From Pseudonocardia autotrophica (GTDB taxonomy: Bacteria; Actinomycetota; Actinomycetes; Mycobacteriales; Pseudonocardiaceae), in the NCBI RefSeq assembly GCF_000717175.1, contig NZ_JNYD01000004.1:186001-250000 (forward strand): a DNA stretch of 64,000 bases. Reading direction: 5' to 3'. The notes under the pieces were generated by a model, which saw only the letters and a list, made by a program, of their open reading frames with translations, searched no databases and was not told the DNA's origin. Both the position numbers and the translations under genes were made by a program. Below are positions 17,215 through 25,262 of the stretch, piece after piece (position 1 is the first letter of the stretch; the number at the start of each line of letters is the position of its first letter).

Positions 17215-18754
17215 GCGCGACGAGCAGCAGCGCGGCCGTGCCGACCCCGGCGGTGACGTCGACGCCGAGGGCGAAGGCCTCCCGCGCCGAGCCGAGCAGC
17301 GCGTCCGCGGCCGGAGCGGGCAGGCCGGCGGCGACGTCGACGGCACCACCCAGCGTCTGCCGCGCGGTGTCGGACGCCGCGGCGCCGAGCGCCACACCCG
17401 GCGCCGCGTCGGCCGGCACCTCGACCGCCGCCCGGTAGACCGCGCTCAGCACGCTGCCCAGGACCGCGGTGCCCAGCACCGCACCGAGCTCGTACGCGGT
17501 CTCGCTGACCGCCGAGGCCGACCCGGCCCGGTCGGCGGGGGCGGCGGCGAGGATCGCGTCGTTCGTGATCGTCTCGGACAGACCGATGCCCGCGCCGATG
17601 AGCACCGCGGCGACCAGCAGCAGTGTCCCGGCGGAGCCGACGCCGAGGCGCGTGCAGAGCACGTAGCCCGCGGCCGCGAGCCCGAGGCCCGCCGGCACCA
17701 GCGCCCGCAGCGGGAAGCGCCGGGCCAGGGCCGCGGCCCCGAGCCCGGCGAGGATCGTCGCGACCATCCCCGGGACCAGCACGAGGCCGGCCTCCAGCGG
17801 CGAGCGGCCCAGCACCAGCTGCAGGTACTGCGCGGCGAAGAACAGCAGCCCGGTGAGGGCGAACATCGTGGTCGCGTTGGCCAGCACCGACACCCGCACG
17901 ACCGGCGACGCGAACAGGTCCAGGTCGATCAGCGGCCGGCGGCCGCGACCGGGCAGGTCCCGGCAGCGCCTGACGAACAGCGCGCCGGCCGCGCCCGCGA
18001 CGGCCAGCTCGATCACCGACGCGACGCTGAAGCCGTGCTCGCCGATCGTGTGGATCGCGAGCACGGCGGGCGCCGCGGCCAGCATCGACAGCACGACCCC
18101 GCCGAGGTCCGGACGGCCGGGGTTCGCCATCCGGGACTCGGGCAGCACCAGCGGGGCGGCGACCAGCACCAGCACCGCGACCGGCACGTTGACCAGGAAG
18201 ACCGCGCCCCACCAGAAGTGTTCGAGCAGCAGCCCGCCGACGATCGGGCCGAGCGCCGCGCCGGCGGCGAAGCCGGTCGCCCAGATCGCGAGCGCGAGCC
18301 GCCGCTGGGTGCGGTCGGCGAAGATCGTGCGCAGGATCGCCAGCACCGAGGGCATCAGCATCGCGCCGAAGAAGCCCAAAGCGGCGCGCGCGGCCACGAG
18401 GTGCGCCCCGTCCGTCGCGAAGGCGGCCAGCAGGGACACCGCGCCGAAGCCGGCGATCCCGACGAGCAGCAGCCGGCGACGCCCGATGCGGTCACCGAGC
18501 CCGCCCATCGCGATCAGCAGCCCGGCCAGGACGAGCGGGTAGACGTCGACGATCCACAGCAGGGTCGTCGCGTCCGGGCGGAGCGTGCGACTGATCGCCG
18601 GCAGGGCGAAGCCGAGCACGGTGTTGTCGACGGCGACCAGCAGCGTCGGGAGGAAGAGCACGGCGAGCGCGAGCCACTCGCGCACACCGGCGCGGGCCGG
18701 GATCTGCAGCGGGGAACGGGTGGAGGTCGGCGGGGAGAGCCGGGTGGCGGTCAT
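17183..18754 (-). CDS. MFS drug-efflux transporter (DHA2, 14-helix type)
   Basis: A 523-aa integral membrane pump starting MTATRLSPPTST. Motifs include VAVDNTVLGFALPAI in helix 1, GDRIGRRRLLLVG (motif A) and WATGFAAGAALGPIVGG (motif C, an antiporter hallmark). It probably exports a cationic or lipophilic compound by proton antiport. The promoter contains two palindromic operators (18817-18859) shared with the divergent TetR gene, so expression is probably repressed until an inducer is present. ATG 18754 is used; longer in-frame starts would run through the operators. Confidence 0.9.
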   Translation of the reverse strand: MTATRLSPPTSTRSPLQIPARAGVREWLALAVLFLPTLLVAVDNTVLGFALPAISRTLRPDATTLLWIVDVYPLVLAGLLIAMGGLGDRIGRRRLLLVGIAGFGAVSLLAAFATDGAHLVAARAALGFFGAMLMPSVLAILRTIFADRTQRRLALAIWATGFAAGAALGPIVGGLLLEHFWWGAVFLVNVPVAVLVLVAAPLVLPESRMANPGRPDLGGVVLSMLAAAPAVLAIHTIGEHGFSVASVIELAVAGAAGALFVRRCRDLPGRGRRPLIDLDLFASPVVRVSVLANATTMFALTGLLFFAAQYLQLVLGRSPLEAGLVLVPGMVATILAGLGAAALARRFPLRALVPAGLGLAAAGYVLCTRLGVGSAGTLLLVAAVLIGAGIGLSETITNDAILAAAPADRAGSASAVSETAYELGAVLGTAVLGSVLSAVYRAAVEVPADAAPGVALGAAASDTARQTLGGAVDVAAGLPAPAADALLGSAREAFALGVDVTAGVGTAALLLVALTVVLGLRRR

Positions 18755-18816
18755 GGCGTACGGGGTCCTTGCATGGGCCGGCGGCGCCCGGGGGCGCGTA
18801 TCGGGGGCGGGGACGC

Positions 18817-18859
18817 AGCTGTACCGTCCGGACGGTACAGCTTTACCGTCCGGACGGTA
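18817..18859. promoter_or_regulatory. Two tandem TetR-type palindromic operators
   Basis: Site 1 (18817-18842) is a perfect 26-bp palindrome with half-site AGCTGTACCGTCC. Site 2 (18844-18859) is a perfect 16-bp palindrome, TACCGTCCGGACGGTA. Their centres are 22 bp apart, about two helical turns, so two dimers would bind the same DNA face. They lie between the MFS and TetR start codons and are almost certainly the TetR binding sites. Confidence 0.85.
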
Positions 18860-18941
18860 CAGTAGCTCCAACGGGCGGGTCCAGCCGCACATTCCGCTGG
18901 TGAGCGGCCTCACCGGGCGAGCAGGTCGGTAGGGTCCGGAT

Positions 18942-19490
18942 GTGCCGAGCGCCCGCGACCGCGTCCTGGACGCCTACGAGACGCTGCTCATCGAGCAGGG
19001 TCCGGCGAGCGCCACGCTCGATGCCGTCGCCTCGGCGGCCGAGGTCTCCAAGGGCGGCCTGCTCTACCACTTCGGGTCCAAGGAGGCGCTCGCCGAGGGC
19101 CTGCTGGAGCGGCTGCGCGAACGCAGCGCCGCCGACGTCGCGCACATGCGCGCGGACCCCGACGGCGCCGTGGCCTACTACCTGCAGACCTCCGTGCCCG
19201 GCGCGGCCTCGCCGGTCGGGCTGACCCGCACCTACCTCGCCGCCCTGCGCATCGCCGACGGCAGTGCCACCGGCGAGGCGACCCGCCGCGCCCTCGCGGA
19301 CGTCGACGCGCACGGCCTCGCCGCGCTGCGCACCGAGGTCCCGGACCCGGTGCTGTCCTGGCTCATCCAGCTCGTCGGCGACGGGCTGTACCTGCGCACG
19401 CTCACCGGCGCCCCGCTGACCGGCGACGTCGGCGTCGACGCGCTCGTCGCGCGGCTCCGTGAGTTGTTGATCTCGTCCTCCCGGGGCTAA
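18942..19490 (+). CDS. TetR-family transcriptional repressor
   Basis: A 182-aa repressor. The N-terminal HTH is ATLDAVASAAEVSKGGLLYHFGSKEALAEGLL, split here as the usual helix-turn-helix plus YHFGSK motif at residues ~38-44. The C-terminal ligand domain is short. GTG 18942 start. It is divergent from the MFS pump with twin palindromic operators between them, the classic layout of a self-regulated efflux switch. Confidence 0.9.
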   Translation: MPSARDRVLDAYETLLIEQGPASATLDAVASAAEVSKGGLLYHFGSKEALAEGLLERLRERSAADVAHMRADPDGAVAYYLQTSVPGAASPVGLTRTYLAALRIADGSATGEATRRALADVDAHGLAALRTEVPDPVLSWLIQLVGDGLYLRTLTGAPLTGDVGVDALVARLRELLISSSRG

Positions 19491-19537
19491 CGCCGGCTCC
19501 CCCCGCGCCGACTCTCCGGCCCGGGGGGACGAATCGG

Positions 19538-20356
19538 ATGGTGCTGGTGCGACGCGGCGTCGTCGACGTGGACGTGGACCGGGTGGGGGCGGGCCCGCCC
19601 GTGGTGCTGCTCGGCTCGATCGCCGGCGGACGCCGGGTGTGGGACCCGCTCGCGGACGCGCTGCTGGACCGCTACCGGGTGCTCACGCTGGACCTGCACG
19701 GGCACGGCGCCACCCCGCCCTGGCCGGGCTTCCGGCCGCAGACGCTGACCGACCAGGTCCGGCTCGTGCACGCGGTGACCGCGGGCAGCACGGAACGGCT
19801 GGGGCTGGTCGGGCACTCCTTCGGCGGGGCCGTCGCGATGCGGGCCGCCGTCGAGCTGGGCGAGCGGGTCCGGGCCCTGGTCCTCGTCGAGCCGACGCCG
19901 TTCGCGCTGCTCGCCCGCGCGGGCCACGACGACCTGTTCGACGCCGTGTGCGCCTCCCGGGACCGGCTGGCGGAGGGCATCGCGGCCGGGCGGCCGGACG
20001 AGGCGGCGCGCGAGCTCACCGACCACTGGCTCGGGCCGGGCCACTGGGACGCGCTCCCGGCCGAGCGCCAGGCCTCCGTGGTGAAGGGGCTCCGGCACCG
20101 GCTCGCCGAGTTCGACGCGGTGACCGACCCCGGGCTCACGCTGGCCGAGGTCGCGACGGCCGAGGCCCCCACGCTGCTGATCCACTCGCCGGACCCGCTC
20201 GAGCCGGTGCGCGCGCTGGTCGACGTGCTCGGCGAGGCCCGGCCGGACTGGGAACGGGTGGAGCTGCCGGGCGCCGGGCAGTGGGCGCCGCTCACCGGGG
20301 CGGAGGAGCTGAAGCCGACGATCAGCGCGTTCCTCGACCGGCACCTTGGCCCGTGA
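19538..20356 (+). CDS. Alpha/beta hydrolase with substituted catalytic histidine
   Basis: A 272-aa alpha/beta-fold protein. The nucleophile elbow GHSFGG is intact, and LDLHGHG precedes it as usual. Where the family has Gly-Ala-Gly-His before WAPL, this protein reads GAGQWAPL: codon CAG (20279-20281) gives Gln248. The catalytic His therefore appears lost unless another one substitutes. It follows the TetR gene by 47 bp in the same direction, but co-transcription is not certain. Confidence 0.75.
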   Translation: MVLVRRGVVDVDVDRVGAGPPVVLLGSIAGGRRVWDPLADALLDRYRVLTLDLHGHGATPPWPGFRPQTLTDQVRLVHAVTAGSTERLGLVGHSFGGAVAMRAAVELGERVRALVLVEPTPFALLARAGHDDLFDAVCASRDRLAEGIAAGRPDEAARELTDHWLGPGHWDALPAERQASVVKGLRHRLAEFDAVTDPGLTLAEVATAEAPTLLIHSPDPLEPVRALVDVLGEARPDWERVELPGAGQWAPLTGAEELKPTISAFLDRHLGP

Positions 20357-20387
20357 GGACCGGAACCGGAGATCTTCTGGACGGCCG

Positions 20388-20570
20388 TCAGACTCGTCCT
20401 CTCCTCGTAACCCGAATCCAGCCACCGAGGATCGTCGCCAATGCTCCTCCAAGCCCCATGAGGGCTGCAAAGTCGAGGCCAGTCCATGCCCCCACAACCG
20501 CCGCGCCTGCGGCTATGCCGAGGCCTGCCAGATCCATGCACCGCTGGGAAGCCTTACGTGACGAGTCCAT
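20388..20570 (-). CDS. Small two-helix membrane protein
   Basis: A 60-aa protein starting MDSSRKASQRCMDLAGLG. It has two hydrophobic segments (IAAGAAVVGAWTG and FAALMGLGGALATILGGWI) joined by a short Leu-Asp turn, and a basic C-terminus RVTRRGRV. ATG 20570 is preceded by AAGGAG at 9 nt, a good ribosome site, which is why I prefer it over a 120-aa upstream extension. It resembles holin-like or other mini membrane proteins only in shape. It marks the left edge of the lower-GC island. Confidence 0.5.
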   Translation of the reverse strand: MDSSRKASQRCMDLAGLGIAAGAAVVGAWTGLDFAALMGLGGALATILGGWIRVTRRGRV

Positions 20571-20827
20571 CCTGGCACGCTCCTTCAAGCCACCCGCTGC
20601 GACCGGGTTCACCAAACCACCACAGTCTTGCGGCAATGGCCCGGCTGACGCCCGTCCTTCTATGTGCCCAACTCTCCGAGTGCTCGCACGCCGTTGACCT
20701 GCAGCGATGTCTCTGTTCCGGATAGTTTCTCCGGCATCAGGGGAGATCATGTCCCTCGGATGCCTCGTCGAGTCTCTACAGTGAGCTACTAGGCGGCAAG
20801 GCGACTAGACTTGGGACGGAGTTCGAT

Positions 20828-22351
20828 ATGAGTCCGAAGCTTCGAAATCTTGGATCCAAGCGCGAACGCGAAGAGCTCCGCCGTCAGATGCTCAACCAAG
20901 GATTCTCAGTACGTGATATCTCGATCGAGATGAGCCGGCGATGGTACCTGCGTCCTCGCGCAGCGTTCCGTCACGCTAACGGATTCTCGCAAGATGAACT
21001 AGCTGACCGCTGCAACGACGCGCTGGCGGATCCCGCCGCGAGAATCTCTGGCAAACGGATCAGTGACTACGAGAATTGGCCTTCGGGTGGAAGCAAGCCA
21101 ACCGTGTCTACCCTTCTCATAATCGCAAGCGTCCTCAAGGCCGAGATCAGCGATTTGGTCGATACACAGGACCGACAGCACTTTTCAGCTGATGATCTAT
21201 CCTTAATACAGGGGATCGAGAGAACCATACTCGGTGAGAAGGCGCCGGGTGCAGGCGCTCCTCAAGCTCGCCGAACTGAATCCGGACTAGACGAGGCTCG
21301 ACCGGTGAATAGAAGTGGCGACAAAACCCTGCGCAACCTCGTTATGGCAGCGGCAGAGGACTCGAGCAGGCACGTGGAGAAGGCCGAGGTAAGTCACGTG
21401 GAAGATCTTACTATCACTGAATTGAACGACGAGGTCGACAGAATTGCTCGCGTCTTCCTCCACGCAGATCCGGTCCCGGCCTTCGGTGAAATGATACGAC
21501 TCCGAGACAGAGCCTATCGGTTACTGGAGAGAAGGCAGTACCCGCGCCAAACGAATGATCTATATTTCGCGGTCGGCAAGTTGAGCTGCCTACTGGGCGA
21601 CGCCAGCAACAACTTTGGATTCAAGGAAGCGGCGAGCGAGCAATTTCGCGCTGCGTGGGCGTACGGTCAGATTATCGGAGACTCAAGCTTGCAAGCGTGG
21701 GTGAGGGGAGCCCAATCCTTCGCTGCCTTTACTGCAGACCGACCACGTGAGTCGGCCAGACTGGCTGAGTCAGGCCTCTCGATCGCAGCGAATCCTGGTG
21801 CGCGGCTGCGGTTGCACAGCCTTCGCGGGCTCGCTTTAGCCGCCGATGGAGATCGCGAAGGCACCCTTCACGCGCTCCGGCTCGGTGCGGCCGAGCGAGA
21901 GCGTGCCGACGGCTCAGACGGCTTGTCCGAGCGTGTCAGAGGTATGTTCAGCTGTACCGAGGCCAAACAAGAGTACTATGCGGCGACTGCGCTCAACTTG
22001 ATTCGAGAGCCGCTTAATGCAGAATCGCATGCAATGCGCGCAATAGCCCTATATGAACAAGGGCCGATAGAGGAGCGTGCTTATGGAAATGAAGCCGTAG
22101 CGCGAGTTGACGTGTCGACAGCACGATTGGCGCTCGGCGACCTATCCGGAGCCGCAAGCGCGTTGGAACCGATTCTATCTCTATCTAACAGCAGGAGGGT
22201 AGACTGGCTAAGACCCCGACTGCAGATTGTTCGCGGGCAGCTAGCGAATGCACGGTACCGCCGCTCACGAGATGGGATTGACCTCGCCGACCGGATCGAG
22301 GACTTCACGACCGATCTTGCCGGACGCAGTCTACCCGGGAAGAATCTCTGA
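20828..22351 (+). CDS. XRE-family regulator with C-terminal TPR-like repeats
   Basis: A 507-aa regulator. Residues ~42-112 form an XRE helix-turn-helix (RPRAAFRHANGFSQDELADR ... GKRISDYENWP). A charged linker follows, then a ~300-residue alpha-helical region with TPR-like periodicity (FKEAASEQFRAAWAYGQ; SARLAESGLSIAANPGA). Such HTH-TPR proteins are common in actinobacteria next to peptide or secondary-metabolite genes and often bind small peptides through the TPR. GGAG lies just upstream of ATG 20828. Codon use is clearly more AT-rich than flanking genes, pointing to acquisition. Confidence 0.8.
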   Translation: MSPKLRNLGSKREREELRRQMLNQGFSVRDISIEMSRRWYLRPRAAFRHANGFSQDELADRCNDALADPAARISGKRISDYENWPSGGSKPTVSTLLIIASVLKAEISDLVDTQDRQHFSADDLSLIQGIERTILGEKAPGAGAPQARRTESGLDEARPVNRSGDKTLRNLVMAAAEDSSRHVEKAEVSHVEDLTITELNDEVDRIARVFLHADPVPAFGEMIRLRDRAYRLLERRQYPRQTNDLYFAVGKLSCLLGDASNNFGFKEAASEQFRAAWAYGQIIGDSSLQAWVRGAQSFAAFTADRPRESARLAESGLSIAANPGARLRLHSLRGLALAADGDREGTLHALRLGAAERERADGSDGLSERVRGMFSCTEAKQEYYAATALNLIREPLNAESHAMRAIALYEQGPIEERAYGNEAVARVDVSTARLALGDLSGAASALEPILSLSNSRRVDWLRPRLQIVRGQLANARYRRSRDGIDLADRIEDFTTDLAGRSLPGKNL

Positions 22352-22466
22352 GGAGCTGCACTGATCGCCCGGCCATACCGACCGACTTCTCCATATTCGC
22401 GTTTCTTCCGAGCGCGGACGCTGTAGCCAGAGCTGACAACCCGATTCGAGGAGGACGGAAAGCCGC
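22352..22466. other. Gap between convergent regulator and small-ORF ends
   Basis: These 115 bp separate the regulator stop from the end of the leftward 53-aa ORF. I see no gene and no strong hairpin. Confidence 0.3.
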
Positions 22467-22628
22467 CTACCTATGCGCTGAGCGGTTCTTACCGTTCCCG
22501 ATGGTTTCTCCCTGTTCGTCGACAACAGGCAATCGGATCGCACTTACCGCGATCAGCAGCGGTGCTGCCAGCCCGTCTGCCTGTTCCTGGTCAACATTCT
22601 GGCCCGCAGGCTGGGGATCCGCTCTCAT
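22467..22628 (-). CDS. Candidate 53-aa peptide gene downstream of the JmjC oxygenase
   Basis: A short ORF that begins MRADPQPAGQNVDQEQADG, continues through a hydrophobic middle (APLLIAVSAIRLPVV) and ends DEQGETIGNGKNRSAHR before TAG. ATG 22628 has AAGGAAGG 11 nt upstream, and it lies 33 bp after the JmjC stop on the same strand, so it could be co-transcribed. An acidic Gln/Asp-rich N-terminal half and polar C-terminal end would fit a leader-core precursor peptide, but no homologue is recalled. It may also be chance. Confidence 0.4.
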   Translation of the reverse strand: MRADPQPAGQNVDQEQADGLAAPLLIAVSAIRLPVVDEQGETIGNGKNRSAHR

Positions 22629-22661
22629 GCTCGCGTCGCCCTTCCTTTTTGAATGGGATCA

Positions 22662-23858
22662 TTAGTGGGCGAACCCCACCTCGTCGGAGGCTAGCATGCC
22701 TACGACCCCAACTTCAAGCAACGCACGGAGCATCTGCACAACGTCTTCTTCGCTGGCTCCCGCATTCTTTCCGAGATCGAGCAAGCTATCCAGTCGCCAC
22801 CACTGTCTACCTGTCAACCCTAAAAGGATAGGCAGGGCCCGCACTGAGAACGTCAGCATTTGCATGTTGGTGATGACCTTCACTGAGGTCACGGTCGGGA
22901 CAATCCGAGCCCGCGGTGCAAGCCATGTGAAGGACTGACGTCTCGAAGTCAGCGCTCGAATCGGAGTATCTAGACCGTCTTCAGGCTGTCGAGCAAGCGA
23001 GAATGGGGGACTCTGGTTGTCTTTGAATTCCCGGAAATCCTGCAGCAGCTTCTTGTCGGCGAGGGCGTCCGAAACAATCTCCCAGACCCTAGCTAGGTAA
23101 ACTGTGTCGCCGAAAGAGGTAGTGATGTCGGCTCGGAGCTCTTCGAAGGCCCGCAACCGGTCGATTAGCCACTGCAGGAAGTCTAATCCATTCGCGAAAC
23201 GGGCACTAAGGGTTAGATGCAAGCTCTGCTCCCCTTCGGGGCACTGCACATTGTGCCAATATCCCCGTGGCAGGTACAACAAGTCGCCTTGGCGGAGGAG
23301 TAGCTCGCTGAACCTCGCCGTGGCGGCCGGGGGACGATTTACTTCTACATCTCGGTCGAGGGGCGATCGTCGCGTCGGCTCGTAAATCCGCCACAACTTC
23401 GACCCTTGTACTTGCAACACGAAAACGTCGTGGTCGTCCCAATGTGTTGCGAAACCCGCATTGGTTGTCGTGCTAGCGAACAAGTTCGCGTCAACGTCGG
23501 CATGCAGAAAGGCTGCAGTGAAGCGACACACGTCTGCGACAGGCCTATGCAACTTCTCGAACGAGTCGATAATCAGGGTCGATCCGGAGCGCAACTCCTC
23601 ATGAAACGCCTCAGGGGTTCGCGCTTCCTTCTGCTGGTCCAGCAGTCCCGCCGAAAAGATGCGCCCATCACTTGCAAACTTCACCTGAGGAAAATCGAGA
23701 TCAGGACGGATAAGGATATTGTCGACTGTAGCCCAATCGACGAGTCTACTGAAGCGATCCGACGACTGCGCAGGCTGGTACCAGGGACGTCGATTGAGAA
23801 CCTCTCGAAAGAATTGTTCTGGATCCGCCGGGCGTATCATGTCTGAGAAGCTCTGCAA
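22662..23858 (-). CDS. JmjC/cupin_4-type Fe(II)/2-oxoglutarate oxygenase
   Basis: A 398-aa protein of the ROXA/MINA53-like JmjC group, which hydroxylates protein side chains. The facial triad is visible: H139 and D141 in THWDDHD, and H202 in YLPRGYWHNV. K154 in GSKLWRIYEP would bind 2-oxoglutarate. The C-terminal ~100 residues end in a winged-helix-like segment (SEEDVVQMLRALLEVGVVGML), as in YcfD. TTG 23858 or ATG 23840 may be the start; both keep the domain. Known relatives modify ribosomal proteins, but the island setting beside a peptide-sized ORF suggests a local peptide substrate. AT-richer than the core genome. Confidence 0.8.
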   Translation of the reverse strand: MQSFSDMIRPADPEQFFREVLNRRPWYQPAQSSDRFSRLVDWATVDNILIRPDLDFPQVKFASDGRIFSAGLLDQQKEARTPEAFHEELRSGSTLIIDSFEKLHRPVADVCRFTAAFLHADVDANLFASTTTNAGFATHWDDHDVFVLQVQGSKLWRIYEPTRRSPLDRDVEVNRPPAATARFSELLLRQGDLLYLPRGYWHNVQCPEGEQSLHLTLSARFANGLDFLQWLIDRLRAFEELRADITTSFGDTVYLARVWEIVSDALADKKLLQDFREFKDNQSPPFSLARQPEDGLDTPIRALTSRRQSFTWLAPRARIVPTVTSVKVITNMQMLTFSVRALPILLGLTGRQWWRLDSLLDLGKNAGASEEDVVQMLRALLEVGVVGMLASDEVGFAH

Positions 23859-24050
23859 ACTTCACCTACTCATTTCGCTCACCGAGTTCCTCTTCCAATA
23901 TATAGGAGATCAGGAAGGACGGCCAGCCGAAGCGTGACAGGTGTGAGCCACTGGCCGGCGCACTCATGGGACGACGAGACTTGGCGGTCCTCAGGCATTG
24001 AATGGCGGCGCTTCGTCGAGACGAGGCCCCGAAGTTCACGTTCGCCTGAG
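23859..24050 (-). promoter_or_regulatory. Upstream region of the JmjC gene with overlapping mini-ORFs
   Basis: This stretch includes TATATT (23897-23902, minus strand), a plausible -10 element ~40 nt before the JmjC start. Two overlapping mini-ORFs run toward the gene: 23879-23998 (39 aa, MPEDRQVSSSHECAGQW...) and 23866-23967 (33 aa, MSAPASGSHLSRFGWP...), the latter stopping 7 nt before TTG 23858. Neither has a good ribosome site, so I do not call them genes. The right end merges into transposase debris. Confidence 0.35.
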
Positions 24051-24215
24051 TCATCCCTCCAGGAACCTGCAGCCCGAGGGTCTGTCGGTGCCCCTGGCGT
24101 TGACCCCGGTGGCGAGCAGGGCATGGACGTTGACCACTCGCCCGCCCTCGCGGACCTTGAGCACGAGCGCGTCGGCGGTGACGAAGGTGTAGGGGCCTTG
24201 GTCGAGGGTCGACGC
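24051..24215 (-). pseudogene. IS256-family (mutator) transposase fragment
   Basis: The minus strand reads DQGPYTFVTADALVLKVREG and then GRVVNVHALLATGVNARG, a well-conserved central stretch of IS256-type transposases that includes a catalytic-domain Asp. Nothing of the flanking transposase remains in frame. It is a short relic. Confidence 0.8.
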
Positions 24216-24240
24216 GCAAGTCGCCGAACTCCGCACCCGG

Positions 24241-24498
24241 CCACCGGCACCGCCCCCCATCCCGGCCAGCTCGGGCAAGACCGACCGGTATCGGCTCAAC
24301 CGCGCCGGCGACCGCCAACTCAACCGCGCCTTGAGCACCGTCGCGTTATCCCGGTTGCGCTACGACCCGACCACCCGGGACCTCGCCGAACGCCGCCGCG
24401 CCAAGGGCAAGACCGACCACGAGATCAAACGCTGCCTCAAGCACTACATCACCGGACAGCTCTACCGACAGCTCGAAAACCCGCCGCTCACGGGTTGA
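24241..24498 (+). pseudogene. IS110-family transposase C-terminal fragment
   Basis: The plus-strand frame ending at TGA 24496-24498 reads SSGKTDRYRLNRAGDRQLNR, then KGKTDHEIKRCLKHYITGQL, matching the C-terminal transposase_20 domain of IS110 elements. An extra C near 24250 shifts the frame just upstream. Only the last ~80 residues survive. Confidence 0.75.
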
Positions 24499-24510
24499 CG
24501 ATCCATCGGA

Positions 24511-24829
24511 GCGTCCTGCTGCGGCAGATGTTGACGACCTTCATCCACACGCTGATGTCCGCCGTGGCCGACGCGGAGTGCGGCGCCGGCTACGGCGAAC
24601 GCTCCGAGTCCCGCACGAACACCGGCAACGGCTACCGGCACCGCGACTTCGACACCCGCGCCGGCACGATCGACGTGGGTATTCCGAAGCTGCGCAACGG
24701 CTCGTACTTCCCGGACTGGCTCCTCGAGCGGCGCCGCCGCGCCGAACGCGCCCTGACCACCTGGTCGCGACCTGCTGTCTGCTCGGGGGTCTCCACACGG
24801 CGGATGGAGAAGCTCGTCGCGTGCGACCA
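24511..24829 (+). pseudogene. IS256-family transposase N-terminal/middle fragment
   Basis: The plus strand reads ADAECGAGYGERSESRTNTG, then RHRDFDTRAGTIDVGIPKLR and SYFPDWLLERRRRAERALTT, classic IS256 transposase sequence. Two nearby frameshifts around 24770-24800 disrupt it before STRRMEKLV, and it is truncated by a junction with an IS110 fragment at about 24829. Confidence 0.8.
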
Positions 24830-25060
24830 GGCGGCGAGCACGACCGCGGCGACGATGGGCCCGACCCCGGAGATCGCGAGCAGGTCCGGGCGCCAGGCGC
24901 GCACGATCGCGCGGATCGCCCGCTCGTGGGCGTCGGTTTCCCCCGCAGCATCCGGATCCGCCGGGCCGGCGCCCGCAGGGTGGTCAGCATGGTGAACACG
25001 TGCACATCCGTGGCGGTGGGTCGCAGCCGGGCCGCGGTGGCGATCATCATCACCGGGCGT
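24830..25060 (-). pseudogene. IS110-family transposase internal fragment
   Basis: On the minus strand, RPDLLAISGVGPIVAAVVLA matches the helix-hairpin-helix-like motif of IS110 transposases, preceded in another frame by TAARLRPTATDVHVFTMLTT. The switch of frames near 24950 shows decay. Its left end abuts the IS256 fragment directly. Confidence 0.7.
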
Positions 25061-25262
25061 TGACCGCGGGACCGAGGCCCGCATTGGGTCCGGTGCGGTG
25101 ATCACCTGGGCCCGGAGTTGGCGTTTTGGGCGTCGGTGGTGAATCGGCCTGGGTCTGGCAGAGGCGCTGAATCAGCAAGGAGACTGGCGAGGTGGTGCCC
25201 TGACCCCGGTTCATGGACACGCTGATCCCCGCATTGCGGGCGAAGCGAGATGACCCACGACC

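Noticed and set aside
22562..22831. 89-aa rightward ORF over the 3' end of the JmjC gene
   Set aside because: Antisense to a well-supported coding frame and lacks a ribosome site; Arg/Pro-rich composition typical of a shadow frame.
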